Shown in pieces: positions 50,070 through 59,471 of a stretch of DNA of 64,000 bases (position 1 is its first letter; each line of letters starts with the position of its first letter). The translations under genes and the position numbers were made by a program. The notes beneath the pieces are model-generated. The model made no database searches. It saw only the letters and a list, made by a program, of their open reading frames with translations, and was not told where the DNA came from. Source of the DNA: Bacillota bacterium (GTDB taxonomy: Bacteria; Bacillota; Clostridia; Clostridiales; Clostridiaceae); the NCBI GenBank assembly GCA_030706015.1, contig JAUZPI010000015.1, forward strand, positions 1 to 64,000, in the 5' to 3' direction.

Positions 50070-50564
50070 ATGAGAGATTCGGAATTTACCAAAGGTACAA
50101 GAATAAAATTTAGGCTTATGAGACAATATACAAACGAGGATATACAATACGGATGTGATCCTCGTGTAAATGGTATGACAGGAACAATCCAAGCTATTTG
50201 GGATTTCGACGAACCTTGCCTTGTAAAATTAGATAAACCGCTTATTGATGCAAGCGGAAATTCTACTAGTGAGTATTGGGAATATACTCATAACATGGTC
50301 ATAATCTCCCAAGGGCCAGAAGATACAATGACAGCAGATACATATCACGACGCAAAACCGCAACAGATGAGAAGTGGCGTTGGTGATAGAACTATTAAAG
50401 ATTATAAATCCGCCTGGATATCTTTAAAAAATATGCTTTTGACTAAACAAAATGAATTTCTAAAGTTTTCATCAAACGATACAGACTTAATTAATTATTC
50501 AAATATGCATCTTATTAACGAAATACTTGATTACATGAATTCTTTTGATGTTGAAAAGAAATAA
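50070..50564 (+). CDS. unknown 164-residue protein between darA and tmk
   Basis: I do not recognise this protein. The N-terminal half is predicted beta-rich (TRIKFRLMRQYT, MTGTIQAIWDFDEPCLVKLDKPLID, YWEYTHNMVII), like a small SH3-like barrel. The C-terminal half is helical (IKDYKSAWISLKNMLLTKQNEFLKF, INEILDYMNSFDVEKK). AGAAGGTGTTTAT precedes the ATG. It is on the opposite strand inside an otherwise conserved housekeeping series and has its own terminator, so it is an insertion relative to Bacillus gene order. Confidence 0.7.
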   Translation: MRDSEFTKGTRIKFRLMRQYTNEDIQYGCDPRVNGMTGTIQAIWDFDEPCLVKLDKPLIDASGNSTSEYWEYTHNMVIISQGPEDTMTADTYHDAKPQQMRSGVGDRTIKDYKSAWISLKNMLLTKQNEFLKFSSNDTDLINYSNMHLINEILDYMNSFDVEKK

Positions 50565-50615
50565 CTTCTGTTAGTTTATACATGAAACTAATATCAAAAA
50601 CTTAACAAATATAAT

Positions 50616-50645
50616 AAAGAGGTATGCAATGTCACATACCTCTTT
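50616..50645. terminator. bidirectional terminator after the unknown gene and tmk
   Basis: AAAGAGGTATG (50616-50626) pairs with CATACCTCTTT (50635-50645), with A and T tails on both sides. Confidence 0.85.
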
Positions 50646-50694
50646 ATTACATAATTATTTCCACGGAAATAATATGAATTCACGGGTTGTACTG

Positions 50695-51369
50695 TTACAA
50701 TATATCACTTACTTTATTATATATTTCTTCTGATATTTCTTCTATAGTCTTTACTAAACCGTCCTTTACACAGCTAATTGTACACCAATTGTACTTATCC
50801 GCTATGAATTTTGAATTACTATATGAACTTACTAAATATTCCTTGTTTTTTTCATGAATATCCTTTTCTTCCTGTCCTGTTATTTTGTTATTTCGCTCCT
50901 TCATAAGTTGCTCACTATATGCCGGTGGCATATCAAGAAATATTACACAATTAGGTACTGGAAGACCCATCTTTTCAAACTCTAAATCCCAAAGCCAATC
51001 TAAAAAACTATTCTTTTCACAATGATCTGATATCTTAGCGGCTTGATGCACCATATTAGCAGTTGTATATCTATCTGCAATTACAATGCCTCCAGCCTCA
51101 TAAAAGTCCTTCCATTCTGTTTTAAATGACGCAAATCTATCAACTGCATAAAATGTTGATGCTGCATAAGGATTTACATCACTTGGGTCAGTTCCAAATT
51201 CTCCATTTAAGTACATCTTAACTAAAGCAGAAGAGTTACTGTTGTAGTTTGGATACTCTATTTTTTTCACTTGAAGCTTATCACTAATTAGCCTTTCATA
51301 CAATCTGTTAGTTTGGGTTGCCTTTCCACTTGAATCACTACCCTCAAGTACTATAAGTCTTCCTCTCAT
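50695..51369 (-). CDS. tmk: thymidylate kinase
   Basis: This enzyme phosphorylates dTMP to dTDP. The 224-residue protein has the P-loop LIVLEGSDSSGKATQTNRLYERL, the DR motif IVIADRYTTANMVHQ, and a lid with MKERNNKITGQEEKDIHE. The P-loop has GSDSSGKATQ rather than the common GIDGSGKTTQ, a variant I have seen in clostridial tmk. It is 10 bp after the decarboxylase gene, as yaaO-tmk in Bacillus. Confidence 0.93.
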   Translation of the reverse strand: MRGRLIVLEGSDSSGKATQTNRLYERLISDKLQVKKIEYPNYNSNSSALVKMYLNGEFGTDPSDVNPYAASTFYAVDRFASFKTEWKDFYEAGGIVIADRYTTANMVHQAAKISDHCEKNSFLDWLWDLEFEKMGLPVPNCVIFLDMPPAYSEQLMKERNNKITGQEEKDIHEKNKEYLVSSYSNSKFIADKYNWCTISCVKDGLVKTIEEISEEIYNKVSDIL

Positions 51370-51379
51370 ATTGATCCTC

Positions 51380-52858
51380 CTATATTTCTAATTCTTTTGT
51401 ATTGGTGGTAACTACAGAAATCTTATTTTCTTTGATCCCTAACGTAGTTATTTCACTATTTATACAATATTTCATTACTCTTATAATATCATTATCAATT
51501 ATTTCTCCTGGCATTATTAATGGTACTCCTGGCGGATAGGGAACTATAGCCTCAGCACATATTCTGCCTATGGATAAATTAAAATCAATTAATTCCTTAT
51601 CACTATCCATCACCTCATATGGAGCCATACTACTCTTTGGTATATGAAAATTAGCTACGTCTATATAATCACTTTTTATGATCTCTAAGTCTAGTTCTCT
51701 TAGCACATTATATAGATATTCAAACTCATCTTCAATATTAAATGGAGAAAATATAAGCACTATATTCTGATTATCACTCATCTCAACCTGAATCTTTTTG
51801 TTTCTTAGATAGTCAGCAAGCAAATTACCACTATAACCTTCTTGAACATTGATTACATACCTAGTTAAATCTATTAGCTTATTATGCTTATGTTGTACAT
51901 CAGTTAATCCAATTTCTTCTTTAATGTCTTCTTCCCCTAATACATGTAAACCATATATAGTATTTATTTTTTCTCTATACTTATTTGCTATAGATAAAAG
52001 TTTACGGTAATCCTTGTCCCCTTCCTTCTCCAAATAGTATCTTGCATAATCCATAGAACACATAAGAATATAAGAAGGGCTTGTACTTAAAAAAGAACTC
52101 ACATAAAAATCTATCTTGTCCATATCTACTACACATTCTTTGCCAACGTGTAAATAGGAGGTCTGAGTAAGACTTGGAAGTGTCTTGTGTGAACTTACAA
52201 CCACCATATCCGCTCCTAACTTCAACGCATTTTCAGGTAACAATTCATTTATCCCAAAATGTGCACCATGTGCAGAATCAATAAGGACCCTCATGTTGGC
52301 AGCTTTAGCCTTACTAATAATATTTTGCAAATCACAACAGACTCCATAATAGTTTGGATATGTTAGTATTATACCTTTCGCATCCTTGTTATTTTCTAAT
52401 ACATCAAAAAAATGCCCCTCGTCAATTGAAAGAGGAGCATTATATCTTCTGTTATATTTGTTTTTTATATAAATAGGATTAAGCTTCCTCATTATTATTC
52501 CATTTAGTATTGACCTATGGCAATTTCTTTCCACTATAACTTTATCACCTTCATTAAAGCTTGAAAATATCATAGCCAAATTACCAGAGGTGCTTCCATT
52601 TACCAAAAAGTAAGACTTCCTACTGCCATAAAAATCTCTTAATAGATCTTCAGCTTCTTTTATAATTCCTTCTGGATGATGAAGATTATCTACTCCATCC
52701 ACCTCAGTTATATCGAGTCTGAGTATATTTTCATATAGTTCTCTTCCTTTTAAATCTCTTAAAAATCCATTTCCACCTTTATGCCCTGGCATAGCGAAGT
52801 ATATGTTTCCTTCTTTTATATAATTCATTACTCCATCAATTAGCGGTGATTTTGTCAA
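51380..52858 (-). CDS. Orn/Lys/Arg decarboxylase family PLP enzyme (YaaO/SpeA-like)
   Basis: This 492-residue fold-type I PLP decarboxylase has the N-terminal IYFAMPGHKGGNGF, SYFLVNGSTSGNLAMIFS, ILTYPNYYGVCCDL, VLIDSAHGAHFG and the PLP Lys in VVVSSHKTLPSLTQTSYLHVG. The C-terminal domain ends with VPYPPGVPLIMPGEII. It makes a polyamine or cadaverine; lysine versus arginine cannot be decided from sequence. Translation starts at TTG after GGAGGATGACAA. It is the homologue of Bacillus yaaO, upstream of tmk. Confidence 0.9.
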   Translation of the reverse strand: MTKSPLIDGVMNYIKEGNIYFAMPGHKGGNGFLRDLKGRELYENILRLDITEVDGVDNLHHPEGIIKEAEDLLRDFYGSRKSYFLVNGSTSGNLAMIFSSFNEGDKVIVERNCHRSILNGIIMRKLNPIYIKNKYNRRYNAPLSIDEGHFFDVLENNKDAKGIILTYPNYYGVCCDLQNIISKAKAANMRVLIDSAHGAHFGINELLPENALKLGADMVVVSSHKTLPSLTQTSYLHVGKECVVDMDKIDFYVSSFLSTSPSYILMCSMDYARYYLEKEGDKDYRKLLSIANKYREKINTIYGLHVLGEEDIKEEIGLTDVQHKHNKLIDLTRYVINVQEGYSGNLLADYLRNKKIQVEMSDNQNIVLIFSPFNIEDEFEYLYNVLRELDLEIIKSDYIDVANFHIPKSSMAPYEVMDSDKELIDFNLSIGRICAEAIVPYPPGVPLIMPGEIIDNDIIRVMKYCINSEITTLGIKENKISVVTTNTKELEI

Positions 52859-52875
52859 TTGTCATCCTCCTAATT

Positions 52876-53079
52876 CTATATATTATTCATTTGTTCAACT
52901 GTACCTACTATACTTTGTACCACATTTCTCTTTATACATTCCTTATAAAATTCATAGAAGTCCGTATTCAGTTCTAAGTTTACTAACCTTTGTTCACATG
53001 ACTTACAAATTCCTCTTCCATTTATTATTATACCATCACTTAGATATCTTCCGCATATAATACACCTTCGTTTTTCCAT
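52876..53079 (-). CDS. Gin/CsfB-type anti-sigma-G zinc protein
   Basis: This 67-residue protein has a treble-clef-like zinc site: RRCIICGRYLSDGIIINGRGICKSCEQRLV. The C-terminal helix (YEFYKECIKRNVVQSIVGTVEQM) is typical of Gin (CsfB), the inhibitor of sigma-G (and sigma-E) during sporulation. The ATG at 53079 has AAGGTGGGAATT before it. Its place before the decarboxylase-tmk pair matches csfB in Bacillus. It supports a spore-forming host. Confidence 0.88.
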   Translation of the reverse strand: MEKRRCIICGRYLSDGIIINGRGICKSCEQRLVNLELNTDFYEFYKECIKRNVVQSIVGTVEQMNNI

Positions 53080-53472
53080 AATTCCCACCTTTCCTTTAAT
53101 TCCTGAAGCTAATTATCTTGATTATTGACTCCTATATTATATTCTATTCAGCTAAGTGCTAGATTTTATTTTGTCCACATAATTAATAAAAAATAATACT
53201 ATAATAGCTATTAATAAACTCCTATAACTAGAAATAAAATCATATAAAACAAAAAGGCTGCTGAATTCTGCATGGTATTTATATCTCTATAACCATGCCA
53301 AATTTTCAGCAGTCCTAATTTTTATACTAAACGTTAGCCTATCTGGAAAGGAAAACTCACAAATCTCATCACCTCCAGGTGAATTAATATCCAGCTTCAG
53401 CTAACCTATTGTGTCAAAGTTAAGTATTAAAAAAATAAATATTATACAAAATAAGTGCGCACTTGAATAAAT
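53080..53472. other. gap with terminator and possible 25-codon ORF
   Basis: Apart from the hairpin at 53251-53316 I see a short minus-strand frame (53287-53364) reading CEFSFPDRLTFSIKIRTAEN and then LAWL-stop, just after GGAGGTGATGAG. It overlaps the terminator stem and may be part of a recurrent intergenic element rather than a gene. Confidence 0.35.
53251..53316 (-). terminator. terminator of the L,D-transpeptidase gene
   Basis: On the minus strand CTGCTGAA pairs with TTCAGCAG and the inner GCATGGT with ACCATGC; CCTTTTTGTTTT follows. Confidence 0.8.
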
Positions 53473-54234
53473 CTACTGACTTATAGTTACCAGCGTATTT
53501 GCTGGTATATTATCATAAAACCATTTAGAATCCTCAAGGGATAATCTTACACAGCCGTGTGAAGCCTTTGTGCCCAGCTTACCGGCTTCCGTAGGTATTA
53601 CATTTCCCGAACTATCAAAAGGTACACTGTGAAATAAATAATTGCCTAGAAAACTAACCCAATTATATCCTCCTTCTTCATACTTTGTACTAAAAAATGA
53701 TTTACCTTTATTACCTATATAAAATTTTCCGGTCGGAGTAGGAGCATCATCTGTACCAGTAGAACAAACCATACTCTTTATTAACGAGTCTTCCTTATAC
53801 ACATCTACTGTTTGATTGCCAATACTCACATAAACATAATAATCACTGGTTTTCACTGCACTACTATTGGAAGCTGCCTTATTTAAACTAGAGTCAGGGG
53901 CTCTAGCAGTCACAGCACTTTTTCCATTAGTCTTCACTATATTTTCATCCCTTGCATTTTTATAAGTCCCTACATTAGATTTCTTTTGAGACTTATACCG
54001 TGGTTTAGTACTAGACGATTTACTCACGCTAGTAGTGCTTTTGTTGTTAATTGCATTTCCATTAGACGTAATGCTCGAACTTCCATTGGAATTAGAAATA
54101 TTTACTCCGTCACTGGAATATGCATCCTTGGTAAGTTGACTAGCTTGTACTTTTTGACTACTATTTTGGATAACTAAAGTAAATACCATACAAACCACCA
54201 AAATAATAGCTAGTAGTGATTTTTTCTTGATCAT
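53473..54234 (-). CDS. L,D-transpeptidase (YkuD domain), exported
   Basis: This 253-residue enzyme forms 3-3 cross-links or anchors in peptidoglycan. It has a signal or anchor helix (SLLAIILVVCMVFTLVIQ), a long Ser/Asn/Lys-rich linker (about 25-125), and a YkuD domain with DYYVYVSIGNQTVDVYKEDSLIKSMVCSTGTDDAPTPTGKFYIG and the catalytic ASHGCVRLSLEDSKWFYDNI (His-Gly-Cys). The ATG at 54234 has GGAGGGACAAGCTA before it. It is monocistronic. Confidence 0.92.
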   Translation of the reverse strand: MIKKKSLLAIILVVCMVFTLVIQNSSQKVQASQLTKDAYSSDGVNISNSNGSSSITSNGNAINNKSTTSVSKSSSTKPRYKSQKKSNVGTYKNARDENIVKTNGKSAVTARAPDSSLNKAASNSSAVKTSDYYVYVSIGNQTVDVYKEDSLIKSMVCSTGTDDAPTPTGKFYIGNKGKSFFSTKYEEGGYNWVSFLGNYLFHSVPFDSSGNVIPTEAGKLGTKASHGCVRLSLEDSKWFYDNIPANTLVTISQ

Positions 54235-54484
54235 TAGCTTGTCCCTCCTCACCTTATCATATTTCTGTTCAAAATGAATATAATAATATTTTGAACATCT
54301 TTATTGTAAACCATATACCACTTATTTACAAATCATTTCATGGTTCTTTTTTCAACATACATTTACTATGAGTGGGATATAATAACACTATATTATGTAG
54401 TAACCTTACACTTATTGGTATGTATTGTATCTTCTAAGTGAATAATAAAATAACTTTTTATATTTTAAAGGGGAGAACAGTAAA

Positions 54485-55648
54485 ATGAAACAAGAAATAT
54501 CAAATTATATTGATAGTATAAAAAATGAAGTATTTCAGCTTTCAGAGTATCTCTACCATAATCCAGAACCTAGTTTCCATGAATATAAAGCATATAATTA
54601 TTTGATTAATCTACTGAAAATGCATAATTTTGATATAAAAGAAAACTATTTAAACATGTCCACCTCTTTTTATGGAAAGTTTGGAGAAGGTCACCCTAAG
54701 ATTTGCTTTTTATGTGAATATGATGCTTCACCCCAAGGTCATATTGAAGGACACAATCTAGTTTCTGCTATCTCTATAGCAAGTGCTTTATCCTTATCTA
54801 AAATAATATCTAAATTAGGTGGCTCAGTTATTGTGATAGGTTGTCCAGGAGAACTAGTAGGAGGATCTAAACTTACCTTAGTAAAGCAGGGTGTTTTTGA
54901 TGATATAGATACAGTACTTATGGCTCACCCATATACTATTAATTCTCAAAGCGGTACATCCTCTGCTGTAATACCTATGGCAATAAAATATGGTCAGATG
55001 GATAATAAGGATAATCATTTAGGCAAGATCTATAACTTGACAGACTTATGTCTCCTTACGCTTAACACAATACAAATGTTAGTAAAGGGATTTGGTGAAA
55101 ATCACAGTTTAACAGGTCTAAAAATTACTGGTGAAAAGGATAGTCCAACCAATTCCCCTGAGATTGAATCATGTTTTTACATAAATACACCAAAAATGCA
55201 TACTGCTGAATACATTGAAAGCAAGGTAAGAGAATTCTGCGAAACCACTAAAAATATTTTCAATGTCGCTTCGCAAGTACACATTTTTGATTTGCCTTGC
55301 AGCGAATTAATAACTAGCCAAACACTGTCAAGATTATTTTGCCACAACCTTAAGGAATGTGGAATAATTCATATTGAAGCTCCAATAAAACTAAAAGAGC
55401 GCCCAAGTATAGGTAACATTAGTCAATTTGTGCCTTGTATTCACCCTTTTATATCTATAGTAGAAGAAAATAATATTAAATTTAAAACTACCAAATTTGC
55501 TGATGCTACTATATCACAATATGCTCAAGAAGTAGTAGTAAAAACCGCAAAGGCCCTAGCCTTTACTGCATTAGATCTAATAGAAAAGGATATTCTTCTT
55601 AGAGAGGCAAAAACAGAGTTATTTTATACCGTAAATAATACTAACTAA
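54485..55648 (+). CDS. M20 family amidohydrolase-like protein with altered metal site
   Basis: This 387-residue protein of the M20D (AbgB/PM20D2) type has LSEYLYHNPEPSFHEYKAY, ICFLCEYDASPQGHIEGHNLV, GSVIVIGCPGELVGGSK, TVLMAHPYT and FVPCIHPFISI. Active members have GHACGHN and PxEExGGGK; here the metal-binding Cys is Glu (GHIEGHN) and the second Glu of the catalytic pair is Leu (GELVGG). It may be inactive or bind another ligand. GGGGAGAACAGTAAA precedes the ATG. Its substrate is unknown. Confidence 0.8.
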   Translation: MKQEISNYIDSIKNEVFQLSEYLYHNPEPSFHEYKAYNYLINLLKMHNFDIKENYLNMSTSFYGKFGEGHPKICFLCEYDASPQGHIEGHNLVSAISIASALSLSKIISKLGGSVIVIGCPGELVGGSKLTLVKQGVFDDIDTVLMAHPYTINSQSGTSSAVIPMAIKYGQMDNKDNHLGKIYNLTDLCLLTLNTIQMLVKGFGENHSLTGLKITGEKDSPTNSPEIESCFYINTPKMHTAEYIESKVREFCETTKNIFNVASQVHIFDLPCSELITSQTLSRLFCHNLKECGIIHIEAPIKLKERPSIGNISQFVPCIHPFISIVEENNIKFKTTKFADATISQYAQEVVVKTAKALAFTALDLIEKDILLREAKTELFYTVNNTN

Positions 55649-55730
55649 CACATCTTATGCATGCTTTTTTGTAGACATTAAATATCATTAATATATAATG
55701 GAAGTATAATGGTATTTGGAGTGTGATTTT

Positions 55731-56651
55731 ATGATATGCAAAAAGCTTTCCTATGGAGATACTATAGGACTTATTTCTCCAGCTAGTCCAGAAAAACCTG
55801 AAAATATTGAGAAAGGAATAAACTTTTTAAGATCTAAAGGTTTTAATATAAAGGAAGGAAAGCATTTATATGATAAATGGGGATATCTAGCTGGCAGTGA
55901 TAAAGATAGAGCTTCTGATTTAATGGAAATGTTTTTAGATGATTCTGTAGATATGGTTCTATGCGTTAGAGGCGGTTATGGGGTAATGCGAACCCTTCCA
56001 TATATAAATTTTGATATTATAAAAAACAATCCCAAAATATTCATGGGTTTCAGCGATATAACTGTATATTTGAATTATATATCCAATAAATGTGATCTTA
56101 TAACCTTTCATGGTCCTATGGGCAGTTCTAATTTAGAGGATAGCCATACATTTACTAGTTTCATAGATACTTTAATGAATGGTACTAATCTCTATTGCAT
56201 AGATAACCCAGTTGAAACACCTATACATTGTTTGAATATCGGCACTGCGAGTGGCAAGCTTGTAGGAGGGAATTTATCCCTCTTATGCAGTACTCTTGGA
56301 ACTCCTTATGAAATTGATACTAAAGATAATATCCTTTTCATAGAGGATATAGGTGAAGAACCTTATCGTATTGATAGATTGTTAACTCAGCTTCTTCTAG
56401 CCAATAAACTCCAGGAATGCAGCGGAATAATCTTAGGGCAATTCACCAATTGCGATCTTCCCCATTACGATAGGAGCCTTACTCTTGAAGAAATTATAGA
56501 AGATAGAATAGTCTCATTAAATAAGCCATCCATTAGCAATTTTATGTCTGGACATAGCTATCCAAAACTTACACTTCCCATTGGAGCGAAAGTTCAACTG
56601 GATTGCCGAAAACTGTGTATTAAAATTTTAGAACCCGTGGTTCATGGTTGA
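55731..56651 (+). CDS. LD-carboxypeptidase (peptidase S66, LdcA/MccF-like)
   Basis: This 306-residue enzyme removes the terminal D-residue from L,D-tetrapeptides, or hydrolyses MccF-type substrates. Motifs are GDTIGLISPASPEKPE, VDMVLCVRGGYGVMRTLPYINF and the nucleophile region IFMGFSDITVYLNY, with later Glu (ILFIEDIGEEPYRIDRLL) and His (SGHSYPKLTLPIG). The ATG at 55731 has TGGAGTGTGATTTT before it. It is 82 bp after the M20-like gene and possibly in one transcript for cell-wall recycling. Confidence 0.92.
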   Translation: MICKKLSYGDTIGLISPASPEKPENIEKGINFLRSKGFNIKEGKHLYDKWGYLAGSDKDRASDLMEMFLDDSVDMVLCVRGGYGVMRTLPYINFDIIKNNPKIFMGFSDITVYLNYISNKCDLITFHGPMGSSNLEDSHTFTSFIDTLMNGTNLYCIDNPVETPIHCLNIGTASGKLVGGNLSLLCSTLGTPYEIDTKDNILFIEDIGEEPYRIDRLLTQLLLANKLQECSGIILGQFTNCDLPHYDRSLTLEEIIEDRIVSLNKPSISNFMSGHSYPKLTLPIGAKVQLDCRKLCIKILEPVVHG

Positions 56652-56662
56652 ATTAAAAGTTT

Positions 56663-56694
56663 AAGACCCCTAGAATAAACTCTACAGGGGTCTT
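56663..56694. terminator. bidirectional terminator
   Basis: AAGACCCCT (56663-56671) pairs with AGGGGTCTT (56686-56694), with A- and T-rich flanks, between two converging genes. Confidence 0.85.
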
Positions 56695-56705
56695 TATAAT
56701 ATTCT

Positions 56706-57254
56706 TTATTGTACTTTTAGATTAATCAATTGACTTGCATTAGCATTTAGCTTTTGAATCATTTCACTTGCTTGTTTAACATTTTTGCTTCCAGATACAT
56801 TTATTATTTTCACTAGAGCATCTGAACTACTTACAATATCCTCAAGATACCCACAATATTTATCATGAAATAAATTAATTCTACTGGTATGTTTTAAACT
56901 TAAGACTTCTGATTCATATTTATGCAAGTTAGCATTCTCAGATTTTATAGCGTTTATAGTATTATTATCATAATTACTGCTTTCAGCTAAGTTTTTAATA
57001 TTTTCTACAGAATTCTTTACTTTTACAGAGTAATCACCTATAGATCGTCCATATTGTATATCTACTCCATAGCCTCTAACCTCATCAACAGGTGAGACAC
57101 CTTTCACTACTACGTTATAAGCTGAAAACCCTACAACTATTACTAACAACACAATAAGCAGCTTAATTACCTTTTTTACGATTGAAACAACTAATAAAAT
57201 AAGCATTAATATTAAAAATGCATAAAATAAATACCCTGAACTGGTTATACTCAT
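56706..57254 (-). CDS. small membrane protein of unknown function
   Basis: I do not recognise a family. The 182-residue protein has two adjacent hydrophobic helices (YLFYAFLILMLILLVVSIV and LLIVLLVIVVGFSAYNVV, residues about 8-48), followed by an external or cytosolic helical domain with many Ser, Asn and Lys. The latter half resembles a four-helix bundle. GGAGGATAGTT precedes the ATG. It is transcribed towards the LD-carboxypeptidase gene and stands alone. Confidence 0.65.
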   Translation of the reverse strand: MSITSSGYLFYAFLILMLILLVVSIVKKVIKLLIVLLVIVVGFSAYNVVVKGVSPVDEVRGYGVDIQYGRSIGDYSVKVKNSVENIKNLAESSNYDNNTINAIKSENANLHKYESEVLSLKHTSRINLFHDKYCGYLEDIVSSSDALVKIINVSGSKNVKQASEMIQKLNANASQLINLKVQ

Positions 57255-57393
57255 AACTATCCTCCAAATATTTTAATACTTGATATTTACAAGCTTATTT
57301 ATCAACAAACTCTTATTAATTATATCATAAGAAAAACATATTATTCCACGAAACATTCAAATTACTGACAAATTAATGTTATTAAAAACAATA

Positions 57394-57426
57394 AAAAACC
57401 TTAGAAATTATTATTTCTAAGGTTTT
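57394..57426 (-). terminator. terminator of the tRNA-Phe/tRNA-Cys transcript
   Basis: AAAACCTTAGAAA and TTTCTAAGGTTTT form a 13-bp stem just downstream of tRNA-Cys on the minus strand. Confidence 0.85.
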
Positions 57427-57428
57427 AA

Positions 57429-57503
<75 letters not shown>

Positions 57504-57510
57504 AAAAAAA

Positions 57511-57586
<76 letters not shown>

Positions 57587-57773
57587 ATATATAATTTTGT
57601 ATTTACTTCGTCTCATCTGACGCAATAATATTATATAATCTATATTGATATCTGTCAACAGTCTTTTTTAGTTTTTTTACTTTTCTAAGTTTATATTATT
57701 ATTATATAAAGATACTAAACATTTTCCAACATGGATATAATAATAACTAATTTACTATGGAGGTAATCTATCA

Positions 57774-58496
57774 ATGAGTAAATTATTAATAAGCAACCTT
57801 GATATAATCATTAGAAGTTTACTATCTATATTAATTCTTTTTTTTATGACAAGACTTATGGGAAAGAAACAAATCTCTCAATTAAGCTTCTTCGATTATG
57901 TAGTTGGGATAACCATTGGTTCTATTGCTGCTGCCTTTTCTGTAGATAATCGTATTGGATACACTCATGCCATAATAAGTATTATTCTATGGGGAGTACT
58001 ACCAATAATTATATCTTATCTTTCTTTAAAAAATATTCATCTTAGGAAACTCCTCGATGGTACTTCCACCATACTCATACAAAACGGTAAAATAGTTGAG
58101 AGGAATTTAGTAAAAGAAAGATTTCACATAAATGACTTATTGCAAGAATTAAGATTAAAAGGTGCCTTTAACGTAAGCGATGTTGAGTTTGCCATATTAG
58201 AAACAAATGGACAAATAAGTATTCAATTAAAACCAAATAAGCAGCCTATAACCCCCTCTATCTTAAACGTGTTTTCGAAATATGAGGGAATGTACTCAAA
58301 TGTTATTATTGATGGCCAAATTCTATATTCTAACTTAAAATATATGAACCTTAGCGAGAAATGGCTTATGAAAGAACTGCATGCACAGGATATCTCATCC
58401 CCTAAAGATGTATTATTGGGATGTGTTGATGAAAACATGAATTTATATATTGATTTAAAACACAATGACCCTGAAAAACTTAAGATAGTTGAATAA
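57774..58496 (+). CDS. DUF421 / YetF family membrane protein
   Basis: This 240-residue protein has three N-terminal TM helices (about 10-28, 38-55, 62-80), the DUF421 signature FFMTRLMGKKQISQLSFFDYVVGITIGSIAA, and a cytosolic alpha/beta domain with VKERFHINDLLQELRLKGAFNVSDVEFAILETNGQIS. Bacillus relatives (YetF, YdfR, YdfS) are linked to spore properties and general stress. GGAGGTAATCTATCA precedes the ATG. There is no operon partner. Confidence 0.9.
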   Translation: MSKLLISNLDIIIRSLLSILILFFMTRLMGKKQISQLSFFDYVVGITIGSIAAAFSVDNRIGYTHAIISIILWGVLPIIISYLSLKNIHLRKLLDGTSTILIQNGKIVERNLVKERFHINDLLQELRLKGAFNVSDVEFAILETNGQISIQLKPNKQPITPSILNVFSKYEGMYSNVIIDGQILYSNLKYMNLSEKWLMKELHAQDISSPKDVLLGCVDENMNLYIDLKHNDPEKLKIVE

Positions 58497-58588
58497 ATCT
58501 CTTAATTCTATGCACAGTATTTCCATTGAGTAATCTCACAATAAGTTGAATACTTTATGATATAATACATTTATAGGAAGGTGATTAT

Positions 58589-59314
58589 ATGAGTTTAGAT
58601 AAACTAAAATCCATAATAGATAGTAGTAATAATATAGTTTTCTTTGGTGGTGCCGGAGTGTCCACTGAAAGTTCTATCCCAGACTTTAGATCTGAAAATG
58701 GTCTATATAAAACCAAAAATAATCTTTCGTATCCACCTGAAACAATGCTAAGCCACAGCTTTTTTATTAAGCATCCAGAGGACTTCTTTGAATTTTATAA
58801 GGCTAAAATGATATATAAAGATGCTAAACCAAATGCAGCACATAATGCTCTAGCTGAGCTTGAAAGAAGAGGTAAGCTAAAGGCTATAATAACCCAGAAT
58901 GTAGATGGACTTCATCAAGCTGCAGGATCTAAAAATGTTTTAGAACTTCACGGTTCTATACATAGAAATTACTGTATGCAGTGTAGAAAGTTCTTTGACT
59001 TAGATTATATAATCAACAGTAATGCTACAATCCCTAAGTGTGATAATTGTGCTTCTACAATTAAACCAGATGTTGTATTATATGAGGAAGGTCTTGATTC
59101 AGACATAATTGAAAGATCAGTTAAATATATATCCATTGCAGACACACTCATAGTTGGTGGAACCTCACTAGTTGTATATCCTGCTGCAGGGCTTATAAGA
59201 TACTTTAAAGGTACTAATCTGATTTTAATCAATAAATCCTCCACTCCATATGATAATGAAGCTAGTCTAGTTATCAATGATAGTATAGGAAAAGCCTTAT
59301 CATCAATTCTATAA
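58589..59314 (+). CDS. NAD-dependent protein deacylase (sirtuin, CobB-like)
   Basis: This Sir2 enzyme removes acetyl groups from lysines using NAD. The 241-residue protein has FFGGAGVSTESSIPDFRSENGLYK, ITQNVDGLHQAAGSKNVLELHGSIHRNYCMQC (with catalytic His), zinc Cys pairs CMQC and CDNC, IKPDVVLYEEGL and VGGTSLVVYPAAGL. All NAD and zinc motifs are intact. AGGAAGGTGATTAT precedes the ATG. It is monocistronic. Confidence 0.95.
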   Translation: MSLDKLKSIIDSSNNIVFFGGAGVSTESSIPDFRSENGLYKTKNNLSYPPETMLSHSFFIKHPEDFFEFYKAKMIYKDAKPNAAHNALAELERRGKLKAIITQNVDGLHQAAGSKNVLELHGSIHRNYCMQCRKFFDLDYIINSNATIPKCDNCASTIKPDVVLYEEGLDSDIIERSVKYISIADTLIVGGTSLVVYPAAGLIRYFKGTNLILINKSSTPYDNEASLVINDSIGKALSSIL

Positions 59315-59471
59315 TTTATTTCTCTTTAAAAAGCTTTCTATATGCTTAGTAGCATTAATTTTCATCAAGGAAATTGGAACGACTTGCCTAAAGCCACTCA
59401 ACCTGTTTATTGATAAACGAATTTAGATAATTTATAATAAGAGTAAAAATAAATCTTAGGGGGGTAAAATA

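Noticed and set aside
53317..53472. T-box or other riboswitch near the L,D-transpeptidase gene
   Set aside because: It lies downstream, not upstream, of the gene on its strand and lacks T-box sequence elements.
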